A program made the position numbers and the translations under genes. Below are positions 1 to 8,744 of a stretch of 49,806 bases of DNA, one piece after another (position 1 is the first letter of the stretch; every line of letters starts with the position of its first letter). The DNA is from Streptomyces hydrogenans (lineage in GTDB: Bacteria; Actinomycetota; Actinomycetes; Streptomycetales; Streptomycetaceae). The stretch covers positions 1-49,806 of the forward strand of contig NZ_BNBS01000057.1 in NCBI RefSeq assembly GCF_014656075.1, in the 5' to 3' direction. The notes beneath the pieces are model-generated. The model did no database searches. It saw only the letters and a program-made list of their open reading frames with translations, and was not told the origin of the DNA.

Positions 1-461
1 GGGGAGGCACGCTCGAAGTAGCATCCTGCGAGGTTTTCCGGACGTGGCTGTTGCAGAACAATCTGGATCTTCCTGAGGAGGATGTCGACGACGACGTGGC
101 ATGCTGCGGCTTCGACGGGTTCCCGGATGAGGGAAGTTTCTTTCTGGGCGTCCGGGCGATGGAGAAGCTCTACGCGAACCGCTCCGTGCCCGGTGGATTC
201 GACCCGCCGGACCAGCCGGACCATCCGTTCTGGCGCAATGAGTGGATCCCGTTCCTGTCGGACCAGGACGGCTGGAGTGGCAAGTTCATCGATGTGCGGG
301 ACGGGCGTGTCGGCCGCTGGTTCGTGGGTGAGGTCACGGTCACCGGCGAGTACGCGTCGATGGCCCGGTACTTCGACTCCGTGGCGGAGACGCTGACGAG
401 GATCGCCGAGGGAAAGTCCCCGGTCTGTGAGGTCGCCGAAGGCCGGCTCGTCTGGTCGTGA
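1..461 (+). CDS. SUKH/SMI1-KNR4-like protein, 5' end cut by window
   Basis: The reading frame is open from base 3 to the TGA at 459-461. The TTG at 51 is only an internal candidate start, so the N-terminus probably lies outside the window. The C-terminal half has the SMI1/KNR4 look: an FWRNEWIPFLSDQDGWSGKF segment, then GRVGRWF, then a helix resembling the closing helix of the SUKH fold (ASMARYFDSVAETLTRIAEG). SUKH proteins are best known as immunity proteins for polymorphic toxins and as general regulators. No toxin gene is visible here because the upstream side is missing. The gene converges on the S1-domain gene with about 40 bp between stops. Function as an immunity protein is inference; the family call is from motif recognition only. 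Confidence 0.7.
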   Translation, partial: GGTLEVASCEVFRTWLLQNNLDLPEEDVDDDVACCGFDGFPDEGSFFLGVRAMEKLYANRSVPGGFDPPDQPDHPFWRNEWIPFLSDQDGWSGKFIDVRDGRVGRWFVGEVTVTGEYASMARYFDSVAETLTRIAEGKSPVCEVAEGRLVWS

Positions 462-501
462 GGCGGTTCCCCACCGCAGGGTCGTGCGGGACCCGGGCTG
501 G

Positions 502-2001
502 TCAAGGCTCTTCGTGCCGCAGGGCCTGCAGGTGGGAGAGCGCGATGCGTCGTCGGCTGGGGTCGACGTCGAGGATCCTCACCAGGAGAGGGTCACCGAC
601 CCGGACCAGGGTTTCGGGGTGGTCGACGGTGTCCTCGCACAGTTCGGTGGTGGGCACGAGTCCCTCGAAGCCGTCCTCGCGGTCCTCGACGCGGACGAAG
701 ACGCCGATCGGTACGACTTTCGTGACGGTGCCGGTCACGACCTCGCCGACCCGGTGCGCGAGGGGGACCATGGGGTCCGCCTGCAACGCCTTCAACGACA
801 GGGACACCCTCTCCCGCATCATGTCGACGTCGAGGACCTCGGTCAGGATCTCCTGTCCGACGGTGACGACATCGGAAGGGTGGTCGAAGTGGCGCCACGA
901 CAGCTCGGGAACGTTGATCATCGCGGTGAAGCCGCCGATGTCCACGAAGGTCACGCCGAAGGTGGCGATCTCCGTCACCGTGCCGGTGCGGATCTGCCCC
1001 CGGCGGAGAGTCTTCATGAAGGCCCAGTTCCGGTCACTCGGCGTCGGTTCGGTTCGCCACCGGGCACGCAGGACGCCGTCGCTGTCGGGCAGGACCGCGG
1101 TGAACAGCGGGTGGCGTTCGTCGGCGGCCAAGGACAGGGCCGCGGCGGCACGGGCCCCCGCCACCCGGGTGGCGAGTTCCCGGTACTCGGACTCGTGGAC
1201 CAGCGCGCTGGAGATGGCCCCGTTCCGGTCCTCCCAAACGAACTCCACCGGCCCCTCGTCGGGAAGCGAGGCGAGGACCGCCCCGACGTCCGGGGACAGG
1301 TCGGGCCAGACGGTCAACTGCGCGCGTGGGGCGAGCCGGGCGCGTACGGCGTCGAGGGTGTCCTCGGTGAGGCGGTGCCGGCGGGAGACGTTGTGGAGGT
1401 ATCCCTCCTCCAGTATCGCGGCGTCCCCCATGGCGACGGACCGATGAAGAAGGTCCCAGAAGTCCTCGTCGGCGGGCCGCTGCACGTCGGGCTCGTCGAA
1501 GCCCGCGTCGTACGGCGACGCGTCCAGCCGCTCCGGGAAGAGGCCGAGCGCCCGGGTGCGGGCGACGGCACCTTCGCAGGGCCTGTCGCTGCTGACATAG
1601 ACGTACTGGTCCCAGCCGACCTGCACGACGAACGTGTCCTCCCTCGCCAGCCGGCACCAGGCGCCGTTGCCGCGGAGCATGATCCTGACCAGCTCCAGAC
1701 CGACGGAGAGGGGCACCTCCGCCCCGTCGTGGAACCCGCTGAGATCGGGTGGGAACAGCCCGGCAAGGCCGTGGCCATCGACCTCCGGCTCTTGACCGAA
1801 GCACGCAAGGTCGGAGATTCCCGGCTCCCGAATGGCCAGATGACCGATGCCGCTGTCCTCGGCGAACGCGGCAATCGCCTGCAGATACGCAGCCTCGACC
1901 GGCCCGTGGTCGCTGGTCGTGTCCTCCTCGCCGATGTAGCTGCCGTGCTCGTCGCGCTCGGCAGGGTCGTACTTGGTGACCCGGTAAACGAAAAGCGACA
2001 T
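502..2001 (-). CDS. S1 RNA-binding domain protein with two C-terminal S1 repeats
   Basis: A 499-residue protein. The last third holds two S1 OB-fold domains, about residues 335-404 (GQIRTGTVTEIATFGVTFVD) and 419-494 (GEVVTGTVTKVVPIGVFVRV). Both end in the usual LDVD...RRxxLS block. S1 domains bind single-stranded RNA, so a role in translation or RNA handling is likely. The first 330 residues are not an S1 array. They hold an acidic N-terminal domain (starting MSLFVYRVTKYDPAERDEHG) and a middle region that I do not recognise. I recall similar proteins in many Streptomyces, usually annotated only by the S1 part. The start ATG at 2001 follows a GGGAAGC stretch. The gene stands alone, with 220 bp to the next minus-strand gene upstream. 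Confidence 0.8.
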   Translation of the reverse strand: MSLFVYRVTKYDPAERDEHGSYIGEEDTTSDHGPVEAAYLQAIAAFAEDSGIGHLAIREPGISDLACFGQEPEVDGHGLAGLFPPDLSGFHDGAEVPLSVGLELVRIMLRGNGAWCRLAREDTFVVQVGWDQYVYVSSDRPCEGAVARTRALGLFPERLDASPYDAGFDEPDVQRPADEDFWDLLHRSVAMGDAAILEEGYLHNVSRRHRLTEDTLDAVRARLAPRAQLTVWPDLSPDVGAVLASLPDEGPVEFVWEDRNGAISSALVHESEYRELATRVAGARAAAALSLAADERHPLFTAVLPDSDGVLRARWRTEPTPSDRNWAFMKTLRRGQIRTGTVTEIATFGVTFVDIGGFTAMINVPELSWRHFDHPSDVVTVGQEILTEVLDVDMMRERVSLSLKALQADPMVPLAHRVGEVVTGTVTKVVPIGVFVRVEDREDGFEGLVPTTELCEDTVDHPETLVRVGDPLLVRILDVDPSRRRIALSHLQALRHEEP

Positions 2002-2221
2002 GCTTCCCTCTGGTAGTGGATGAGGTGAACGCGACGAAAGACCGCTCCCCGTACGGACGCGGACTCGCCGCTCGCGCGGCGCCGCGGCACGGTGCGCGGC
2101 ACGTGGTCGGTGGTGGCCGGCGGTCGGCCGCCGTGCTCGCCCTCGCGAGAGGAGGGTTCGCGCCCTTCCCGCGTGGACTCACGGATGCTCTCCCGCCCGC
2201 CACCCTGCGGGAGACGGCAGC

Positions 2222-3286
2222 TCAGCCGGCGCGCGCGGTCCACTCCGGCGGCGTCCACAGCCGGGCATGGGCGCCGCCGACCTCGATCAGCGTGCCGGTA
2301 CGTCGATCCTGACGCGCCGGGCGGAAGCCGTCGATCGCGAACACCCGCTGTCCGCTGGTGATGTCGACGCCGTGCAGACCGGCCTCGTCGGCGATCAGCA
2401 GATGCTTTCCGTCGGTGAAGAAGCCGACAGGGCCGACGGGCCAGGGGAACGTCGCGACCGCCTCGATCGATCGGACGGCCGGCGAGCGCGGTTCGATCGA
2501 AGTGGGGTCGAGGACGTGGACGGTACCGCTGCCGGCCTCGTCCCGGTCGTACACCGCGATCCGCCCGTCGTCGATCCACACCGCCGGCCAGTTCCACTCC
2601 GACACCTCGGGATACACCGCGTAGCTGGGCCCGTCCTCGGACTCGTACGGGTTGTCGCGCAGCCAGGCGGTCAGGCTCCACACCGCCGGCATCCCCCACG
2701 GCTGCCACACCCAACCGCCGTCGTGGACACGGGTCCCGTCAGGGCTCAGGGACAGCGCGCCGTGGAAGTAGTCGAGGTAGTGCTCCGCGTCCTCCTTGTC
2801 TCCATCCGGGCTGTCCCGCGCCGTGAGCACCTTGCCGGACGCGAGGTCGGTGACGTCCAACCGGTTCCAGTCCGTGCGATGGATCACCACCGGCCGGCCA
2901 CCGTGCTCGGCGAACGCCAACGCGAACGGGACGGTCTCACAGCAGTAGTCCCCGCCGTCCAACTTCAACGCCGTCGCACCGGTGCTGAGATCGACGACGG
3001 TGCCGTACCGACCGCGGTCCTGGACCACCGCCGCCCAACGGCCACATCGAGAGACATGAAGCCGCAGTCGAACGCCGCCACCGTACTCGGACGCCGGCCT
3101 CTCCTCCCGATACCGGGCCACGTCCCGCACCTCGCCGGTCGTCGGTGTCCACCGCGCGAGCCGCCCGTCCCCGGACAGCACCAGCCACGCCGACCCCGCG
3201 TCACCGAGACCCGTCGGCACGGCGGCCACATCGACGACCGGCCGCAGCGCGTCGGGTACTGCCACGTCCACCGTGATCGTCGCCAT
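2222..3286 (-). CDS. WD40/beta-propeller-like hypothetical protein
   Basis: A 354-residue protein without a signal peptide. It carries repeated beta-propeller-type blades, each of the form hydrophobic strand, Gly/Asp turn, strand: SAWLVLSGDGRLARWTPTTG, HGALSLSPDGTRVHDGGW, VWIDDGRIAVYDRDEAGSG and GFFTDGKHLLIADEAG. The closing RLWTPPEW resembles a terminal blade. Such propellers are usually protein-binding scaffolds, and no catalytic motif is visible. The ATG at 3286 is preceded at a good distance by AGGGGGA, which supports this start. It lies between the S1 gene and a DUF6892-like gene in a block of small singleton genes. Ligand and partner are unknown. Confidence 0.7.
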   Translation of the reverse strand: MATITVDVAVPDALRPVVDVAAVPTGLGDAGSAWLVLSGDGRLARWTPTTGEVRDVARYREERPASEYGGGVRLRLHVSRCGRWAAVVQDRGRYGTVVDLSTGATALKLDGGDYCCETVPFALAFAEHGGRPVVIHRTDWNRLDVTDLASGKVLTARDSPDGDKEDAEHYLDYFHGALSLSPDGTRVHDGGWVWQPWGMPAVWSLTAWLRDNPYESEDGPSYAVYPEVSEWNWPAVWIDDGRIAVYDRDEAGSGTVHVLDPTSIEPRSPAVRSIEAVATFPWPVGPVGFFTDGKHLLIADEAGLHGVDITSGQRVFAIDGFRPARQDRRTGTLIEVGGAHARLWTPPEWTARAG

Positions 3287-3778
3287 ACTGATCCCCCTAG
3301 GTGCGCCCGTGTGACCTCCCGCGACAACGGGAACGGCAGGTGAAACGGCATCGGGTCGGCCACGTCGGTGAGTGCCGCGATGCCGGTCACGGCGGTGAGG
3401 TCAGCACGGATCTGGTCCATGTCGGGCTCATTCTCGCGCAGGTCCGCCGCGGTGTCGTCCAGCGAGAAGCCCCTCCGGTCGTCATGGCCGGACCTCGCCG
3501 GGCGGGTAAATCCCCCTCGTCATAGGTGAGTTCATGACGGCGTGTCACCCGGCCATGATCCACCACTCAAGGACGCGGTCACGGCATCCAGATGGGCGTC
3601 TGGCGGCGAAGCACCGGCAAGGCCCTGCCTTGCACAGGATCGTGCGGGAGGGGCGACGCGCTCGCTGCCCTGCGACCGGCCTCGGCCACTGGGTGCGCCG
3701 TCATGGTGGGCCGGCGCCTGAACGGCGGGCGCCGGTCGTGCCGTCGGCGGTGTCAGAGCCGCGTGATAGGTCTGCCGC
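3287..3778. other. Gene-poor stretch with a possible decayed coding remnant
   Basis: No intact gene is visible in these 492 bp. On the minus strand from about 3486 down to 3287, a frame reads protein-like sequence (FSLDDTAADLRENEPD, then MDQIRADLTAVTGIAALTDV, then PFHLPFPLSREVTRAHL). It has no convincing ribosome site, and it runs out of frame into the start of the propeller gene with no stop of its own. It could be the 3' remnant of a lost gene or chance coding bias. The rest (3530-3778) is the upstream region of the DUF6892-like gene and shows only a weak ATAGG before its ATG. Confidence 0.3.
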
Positions 3779-4213
3779 ATGGCCGCATTCAGGGACTTCA
3801 ACCTCAAGCTTGTCGTGATCGACGTGCTCATGTACCGGCAGGATCTCCTCACGCCTGCCTTCGATCTCGATGCCCGCATGCGGGAGCGGGGCATCGACAT
3901 ACCCGCGGTGTACGTGCTGGAGAACGACATCGACGACGAGGTCCTGGACGAGTCGCGCACCTTCTTCGAGGAACTGGTGATCGGCGATGAGCTCCTGGCC
4001 GGGGTCGACACGCTCTGCTTCGACGCCGGCCAGGAGATCTACCGGCAGTGCGCCCCGGCGTGGGACGGCGAGGACGACCTCTTCGACATCCGCTCCCTGG
4101 ACGACCTGGCGCTGTTGCCGAACCTGAAGCGCGTCACCGCCGTGGACGACGGCACGCTGGTCGCACCGGGCAAGTGGGAGACCTTCGCGGCCCGCGGTAT
4201 CGAGGCGAGCTGA
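3779..4213 (+). CDS. DUF6892-like small protein
   Basis: A 144-residue acidic protein beginning MAAFRDFNLKLVVIDVLMYR. The opening FxDxNLKLxVIDxLMY and the later FDLDARMRERG resemble what I recall of the DUF6892 family, which has no established function. A TAG stop three codons upstream fixes the ATG at 3779 as the start; the ribosome site is only a weak AGG. No signal peptide, membrane segment or catalytic motif is seen. Its neighbours (SUKH-like, propeller and Cys-rich proteins) are the kind of small proteins found in toxin-immunity or lineage-specific islands. That association is inference. Confidence 0.6.
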   Translation: MAAFRDFNLKLVVIDVLMYRQDLLTPAFDLDARMRERGIDIPAVYVLENDIDDEVLDESRTFFEELVIGDELLAGVDTLCFDAGQEIYRQCAPAWDGEDDLFDIRSLDDLALLPNLKRVTAVDDGTLVAPGKWETFAARGIEAS

Positions 4214-4252
4214 GGGGCGGGCGTGGGAGCGACCGAGGGGCGAGGAGAAGTC

Positions 4253-4729
4253 ATGCGGTGTGCGTACTGCGGGCGCGAGGTCGTGTGCCGGCAGCCGGCG
4301 TTGGGCGGGCCGCCCTGCGTGGGGCAGATCCACGTGCACAGCAACGAGGAGGCGTGCTTCCCCGAGCAGGGAACGGCGAGTTCGCGCGCCTGGCCGCCCG
4401 GCGGGTGCGGCTGCAGGCCCCGGGACCTGAAGGCGCGCGTGACCGACCTGCCTCCTCCGCCCCCACCGCCGAGGGCCGGTACGGAACGACTGACCGAGGT
4501 CGGCAAGGCGTTCCTCGGCCTCGCACCGGGCGCGGGGGCGAAGGTCGTCGAGCTGGCGGACGGCGCGGGCGTGTGCGTCGTACAGACCGGGCGCGGCGGC
4601 GGCAAGGCGTACGTCGCACCCGACCGGACCGTCCTGTTCGTCTCCTCCGCCATGGACTTCGACACCGGACTCGTGGCCTTCCTCGCCGGTGCACGCACCC
4701 CCGCGGGGGGCTCGGCGGGCAGGTCCTGA
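4253..4729 (+). CDS. Small protein with N-terminal Cys cluster and Pro-rich linker
   Basis: A 158-residue product from the ATG at 4253, which has AGGAG five bases upstream. A GTG at 4223 would add ten residues but lacks such a site. The N-terminus MRCAYCGREVVC looks like a zinc-ribbon knuckle (CxxC, with further Cys and His in the next 25 residues: PPCVGQIHVHSNEEACF). A proline run (about residue 65) separates it from a C-terminal domain with alternating hydrophobic strands (KVVELADGAGVCVVQTGRGG, then YVAPDRTVLFVSSAMDF). I do not recognise the family. It follows the DUF6892-like gene by 39 bp on the same strand, so the two may be co-transcribed. Confidence 0.6.
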   Translation: MRCAYCGREVVCRQPALGGPPCVGQIHVHSNEEACFPEQGTASSRAWPPGGCGCRPRDLKARVTDLPPPPPPPRAGTERLTEVGKAFLGLAPGAGAKVVELADGAGVCVVQTGRGGGKAYVAPDRTVLFVSSAMDFDTGLVAFLAGARTPAGGSAGRS

Positions 4730-5004
4730 TGCTGTGACCGGAACGGTTCACCGGGTCCGATCGTGTGAGGGCAGGATCGGCTTGTGGATCTCGCGGAGCA
4801 GACTTCGTCTTCGAGATCACCCGGGGCGCGGAACCGCTCCTGGACGTGGTACGGCTTCCGGGCGGCTCCCATGGCTGTCCGGACCCGAGTCGCCGGACGA
4901 CAACCTGACGAGTGACGAGTGCTCCCACCGGCGGACTCCGGCAAACTCCGGCGGGCTCCGGTGGACCGTCCGGTCGCGGGCCGGTGGGTGCGGATCGGCC
5001 TGGG

Positions 5005-5610
5005 TCACGGCCCGCGCCACAGGTTCGCGAAGGCCGCGTTCTCGATGGTCCGCCGCTGGCGGACGGCCTCCAGCTCCATGACCGCGTCGTGGACGGCGGC
5101 GACCACGGCCGTGGCCGCGTCGTCGTCGAGCCCCGGTTCCTCGTCGGACGGTTCGCCGCCGATGCCGACGACCGAGGCGAGGGCCGTCAGGACGGGTTCC
5201 CGCCGCTCCCAGCGGTCGACGGCCTCGTGACGGGCCGGAGTGTCGACCGCTTCCACGCGTCGCGCGCCGAACGACAGGCGGCCGGAGGACTTCGGAGTCA
5301 GCTCGCCGTCCTCCTCCAGCGCGGTCTGGTACGTGGCCGCGAGGTCCTTGCCCCTGCGCCACAGCCAGTCCTCGACGCGCTCGTACGGCGTCTGGCGGAC
5401 GATCCGGGCGCCGGCCTCGCCGAGAAGCCGGTCGTCAGGGGCCGAGACCCCGCCCGGCACGAGGACATCGCCCTCCAGGGTGAGACCCCTGGCCCTGAGG
5501 AGGTCGATCAGCTCGGCACCCGCGAGCGCGAGCGACAGGTCCCCCTGTCCGACGGCCTGCTCCTGCCGAGAGTCCATCGCGATGATGAACAGGTCTTTCG
5601 CCGTGGTCAT
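5005..5610 (-). CDS. GPP34 (GOLPH3-like) family phosphoprotein
   Basis: A 201-residue protein starting MTTAKDLFIIAMDSRQ, with GGAGGGAG about nine bases upstream of the ATG at 5610. The pattern LSLALAGAELIDLLRARGLT followed by LEGDVLVPGG is typical of the bacterial GPP34 family (GOLPH3 homologues). These are mostly helical proteins abundant in Streptomyces. Eukaryotic GOLPH3 binds phosphatidylinositol-4-phosphate at Golgi membranes; bacterial roles are not established. It lies downstream of the large LuxR regulator on the same strand with a 209-bp gap, so it probably has its own promoter. Confidence 0.8.
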   Translation of the reverse strand: MTTAKDLFIIAMDSRQEQAVGQGDLSLALAGAELIDLLRARGLTLEGDVLVPGGVSAPDDRLLGEAGARIVRQTPYERVEDWLWRRGKDLAATYQTALEEDGELTPKSSGRLSFGARRVEAVDTPARHEAVDRWERREPVLTALASVVGIGGEPSDEEPGLDDDAATAVVAAVHDAVMELEAVRQRRTIENAAFANLWRGP

Positions 5611-5819
5611 GAACGGCTCCCTCCGAGGCGTCGACGAAGGCACGCCCCGCCCGCTGCCCCGTTGTGGGGCCCTCGCGGATTCGGCACGCCGCCCTTGCCA
5701 GTATCGTCCCGTCCGATCGCCCCCGTCACGGACTCCGCCGCATCGCGATCGACGGACGGCCACCCGGACAAGGGGCGGCGCGGTCGCGCGGCTGCCCCGG
5801 TCCGGGGCAGTTACCTCCC

Positions 5820-8744
5820 TCACTGCAGGGAGATGTCGCCCCTCGACGCGGCGTGCTGTTTCCGCATGATGCGGGCCACGTGGTGCTCCACGGTGCGGGT
5901 GGACAGCACGAGGCTCTCGGCGATGTCCCGGTTGGCGCGGCCCTGGACGACGAGACGGGCCACCTCCTCCTCGCGCGGGGACAGCCGGTCGCCGTAACCC
6001 AGGCGGCCCCGGCGGTGGGTGGTGACGATGGCGTGGCGGCGCAGCAGTCGTTGGCAGCGGGCGACGTCCCAGCGGGCGCCCAGGTGCCGGTAGACCTCGA
6101 CGACGTCCTGGACCCCCTGGGCCGCAGCCTCTCCGTGCAGGTCGAGCAGACACCGGCCACGGGCCTCCGCGGCGCGGGCGGCGTCGAGCGGGCGGTCGAG
6201 CAGGCGCCACTGCTCCTCCGTGGCCGTCAGCAGGGCGAGGGCGTCGTGGGTCCGGCCCGCGGCCTCCGCGAGCAGCGCCCTGCACGCGGTGAGCGCCGCG
6301 CGGGCGGCGGGGGCGTCGGCGTCCGCGGACCCCCCGGCGAAGTCGGCGACGAGCCGCCGGGCCCGCGCCGTGTGGCCGCTGCCGTGGAGGGCCTCCACCG
6401 CGACGGGCAGCAACTCGCTCGCCCACACCCAGCCCCGGGTCCGTTCGATCCGGCCCAGTACGCCCTCCACGGCCTCGCACGCCTGCCCGGGGCGCCCCGC
6501 CTCCAGGTGAACCCGGGCGGTGGCCGCGGCCGACGAGGTGAGGATGAAGCCCGTGTCGTAGCAGGCGGTGCGTGCGGCCTGCGCGAGGTCGTGGCGGGCC
6601 CGGGGGACGTCGCCGAGTACGTGGAGCGAGGCCAGTCCGCGTACGAGCATCGCCTCGGCGGTCAGGTCGGGTATCTCCTCGTAGAGCCGGGTGGTGCGGT
6701 CGGCGGCCGCGTGCAGACCGTCCCAGCGGCCGCCGTGCCAGGCGAGGACCAGTCGGGCGGTTTCGACGAGCCCTTCCAGGTACGGGCTGCTGCTGTCGGC
6801 GAGCCCGGCGACGGCCCGGTCGAGGTCGTCCCGCGCCCGCGTGCCGTGTCCGAGCGCGCTGGCCGCGTGCGCCAGGTTGGTCCAGCCCCGGGCGTGGTGC
6901 GCGGCCTCCATCGCGGATCCGGCCGGGCCGCGCAGCGCCTCCGCGGCGTGCCAGGCGCGCGGGTCGCCCACGAGCATCAGGGCGGTGGCCCGGTTCGCGG
7001 CGATGGCGGCCCGGGCGACCGGGTCGGTGACCTGCTCCGTGAGCCTCTCGCCGCGGTCCAGCCAGTGCCGGTGCCGGTCGACGGGCCAGCCCTGGATGGA
7101 GGGGATGGCGGCGACCGCCATGGCCCGTGCGGCGGTCTGCGGATCGGACGCCTCGAGGTCGGGAATGGCGCGGGCGACCTCTTCGAGGCTGTCCAGCGCC
7201 CCTCCGGTCTGGTTGCGCAGGACCACGCTGAGGTGCAGGCGGATCTCGCCGCGCAGGTGCGGCGGCGGGTCGTCCTCGTCGAGGACCGTGCGCACGGCGG
7301 CGACCACCTGCTCGCCGGCCCGCGCCAGTTGGGCGGTGCGGGCCAGTTTCGCGGCGGTGCGCACCCGTCCCTCCGCCCGGGGGTCCTCGACGACGGCCCG
7401 GGTGTACAGGCGGGTGGCGGTGGCGTAGTCGCCGGTGGCCGCCGCGCGGTCGGCGGCCACCACCAGGCACCGCAGGCCCTCGCGGACGTGTCCGGCGGCC
7501 GCGTACAGCCGGGCGAGGTCGACCAGCGGCACCGGACCGTCACCCGCGCGGTGCAGGATGCGGGCCGCACGCAGGCTGAGCCGCGCCGCCCGCGGTCCCG
7601 GCACCCGCGCCAGCGCGGCCCGCTGGTCCAGCGGGTGCCGGAAGGCCAGCGACGCCCCCTCGGCGCGCAGCACGGACCGCCGTACGCACGCGTCCACCGC
7701 CGCTTCGGCCGGCTCGGGGGGACACTCCGCCAGCTCGGCGAGGACGCTGACGGGAGCCGGCCGGTCGAGCACCGCCGCCGCCTCGACGATCCGCCACGCG
7801 TCCTCCGCGAGGTGCGCGCATCGTCGGGCGAAATCCCGAGCCACCCGCCGCGGCACCCCCGCGTCCCGTACGGCGGCGAGCGCCGCGTGCGCTCCCGTGC
7901 CGCCCTCCCCGTCGGCCGACAGCAGCTCCCCGGCGTCGTCGAGGAGAGCACCCGCGGCTCCGGGCAGTCCACCCGACAGCTCGTGCACGAGCGCCGCGAG
8001 CTCCGGCAGGTCCTCCGGTCGCACCCGCGGGCATCCCGCCGCCCACAGGCGGACGTACCGCTCCGTCTCCTCCGGCACCCAGGGCCGTACGCGGATCTCC
8101 TCGCACCGCGCCGCCGCCGGGGTGCGGAAGCCGAGGACCGGCGACCCGGTGGCGGCGTCCTCGGTGACGACCAGCCGCAGCCCGGCGGGCAGGGCGTCCG
8201 GCAGCCGGTCGAGCAGCCGGAGCGTCTCGGGGTCGGCGAGGTGGACCTCCTCCAGGACCAGCACGGTGTCGCCGAGCGAGGCGAGCAGCGCCCCGACCGC
8301 ACGGGGCAGCAGCCCCCGACGTACCTCCGGGTCCGCGGCGGACGCGGGCGGGTCCGGCAGCCGGTCGGCCAGCTCGGGCACGACGAGCCCCACGACTCCG
8401 GTGACCGGCGGCATCCGGTCGGCCGGGCCGGGGCGGTGGGGGAGTTGGGCCAAGGCCGAGGTGACGGCTTCGAGGGGCAGCGGGTCCGCGCCGTCCGGGC
8501 ACCTCCCGCGGAGCTGCGTCCACTCCGCGAACTCCGCCCCGCCGAGGACCTCGTCCACGAGCCGCGACGTCCCGGCCCCGGCCTCCCCGCGCACGACGAC
8601 GACACAGGGCCCCGCGCGCAGAGCCGCCCGCAGCCGCCGCGCCTGCTCGCTGCGGCCGACGAACCCGGGGCCCTCGGGGCGCACTTCGCCGTGGGGCGCA
8701 TCGAAGGGACGTCTCTCCACGGCTCCGCCTTTCTCGCCGGTCAC
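5820..8744 (-). CDS. Large LuxR-family (LAL-type) transcriptional regulator with degenerate ATPase motifs
   Basis: A 974-residue protein. The layout is that of LAL/MalT-type regulators: an N-terminal AAA/NACHT-like domain (about 28-330), a long helical TPR-like region (about 370-890), and a C-terminal LuxR helix-turn-helix in the last 60 residues (LSPREEEVARLVVQGRANRD, then STRTVEHHVARIMRK). The P-loop is unusual: at 53-60 it reads GEAGAGTS, with Thr where the Walker A lysine should be. The Walker B stretch (161-168, VLVLEEVH) has Glu in place of the usual Asp. Nucleotide binding may therefore be lost or altered. The secreted S8 protease is divergent from it and GPP34 lies downstream; either could be a target, but nothing shows which. 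Confidence 0.88.
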   Translation of the reverse strand: MTGEKGGAVERRPFDAPHGEVRPEGPGFVGRSEQARRLRAALRAGPCVVVVRGEAGAGTSRLVDEVLGGAEFAEWTQLRGRCPDGADPLPLEAVTSALAQLPHRPGPADRMPPVTGVVGLVVPELADRLPDPPASAADPEVRRGLLPRAVGALLASLGDTVLVLEEVHLADPETLRLLDRLPDALPAGLRLVVTEDAATGSPVLGFRTPAAARCEEIRVRPWVPEETERYVRLWAAGCPRVRPEDLPELAALVHELSGGLPGAAGALLDDAGELLSADGEGGTGAHAALAAVRDAGVPRRVARDFARRCAHLAEDAWRIVEAAAVLDRPAPVSVLAELAECPPEPAEAAVDACVRRSVLRAEGASLAFRHPLDQRAALARVPGPRAARLSLRAARILHRAGDGPVPLVDLARLYAAAGHVREGLRCLVVAADRAAATGDYATATRLYTRAVVEDPRAEGRVRTAAKLARTAQLARAGEQVVAAVRTVLDEDDPPPHLRGEIRLHLSVVLRNQTGGALDSLEEVARAIPDLEASDPQTAARAMAVAAIPSIQGWPVDRHRHWLDRGERLTEQVTDPVARAAIAANRATALMLVGDPRAWHAAEALRGPAGSAMEAAHHARGWTNLAHAASALGHGTRARDDLDRAVAGLADSSSPYLEGLVETARLVLAWHGGRWDGLHAAADRTTRLYEEIPDLTAEAMLVRGLASLHVLGDVPRARHDLAQAARTACYDTGFILTSSAAATARVHLEAGRPGQACEAVEGVLGRIERTRGWVWASELLPVAVEALHGSGHTARARRLVADFAGGSADADAPAARAALTACRALLAEAAGRTHDALALLTATEEQWRLLDRPLDAARAAEARGRCLLDLHGEAAAQGVQDVVEVYRHLGARWDVARCQRLLRRHAIVTTHRRGRLGYGDRLSPREEEVARLVVQGRANRDIAESLVLSTRTVEHHVARIMRKQHAASRGDISLQ

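Noticed and set aside
427..2016. Long open frame antisense to the S1-domain gene
   Set aside because: Its sequence is low-complexity Arg/Gly/Val from GC-rich antisense reading, without ribosome site or family features. The minus-strand frame has clear S1 domains.
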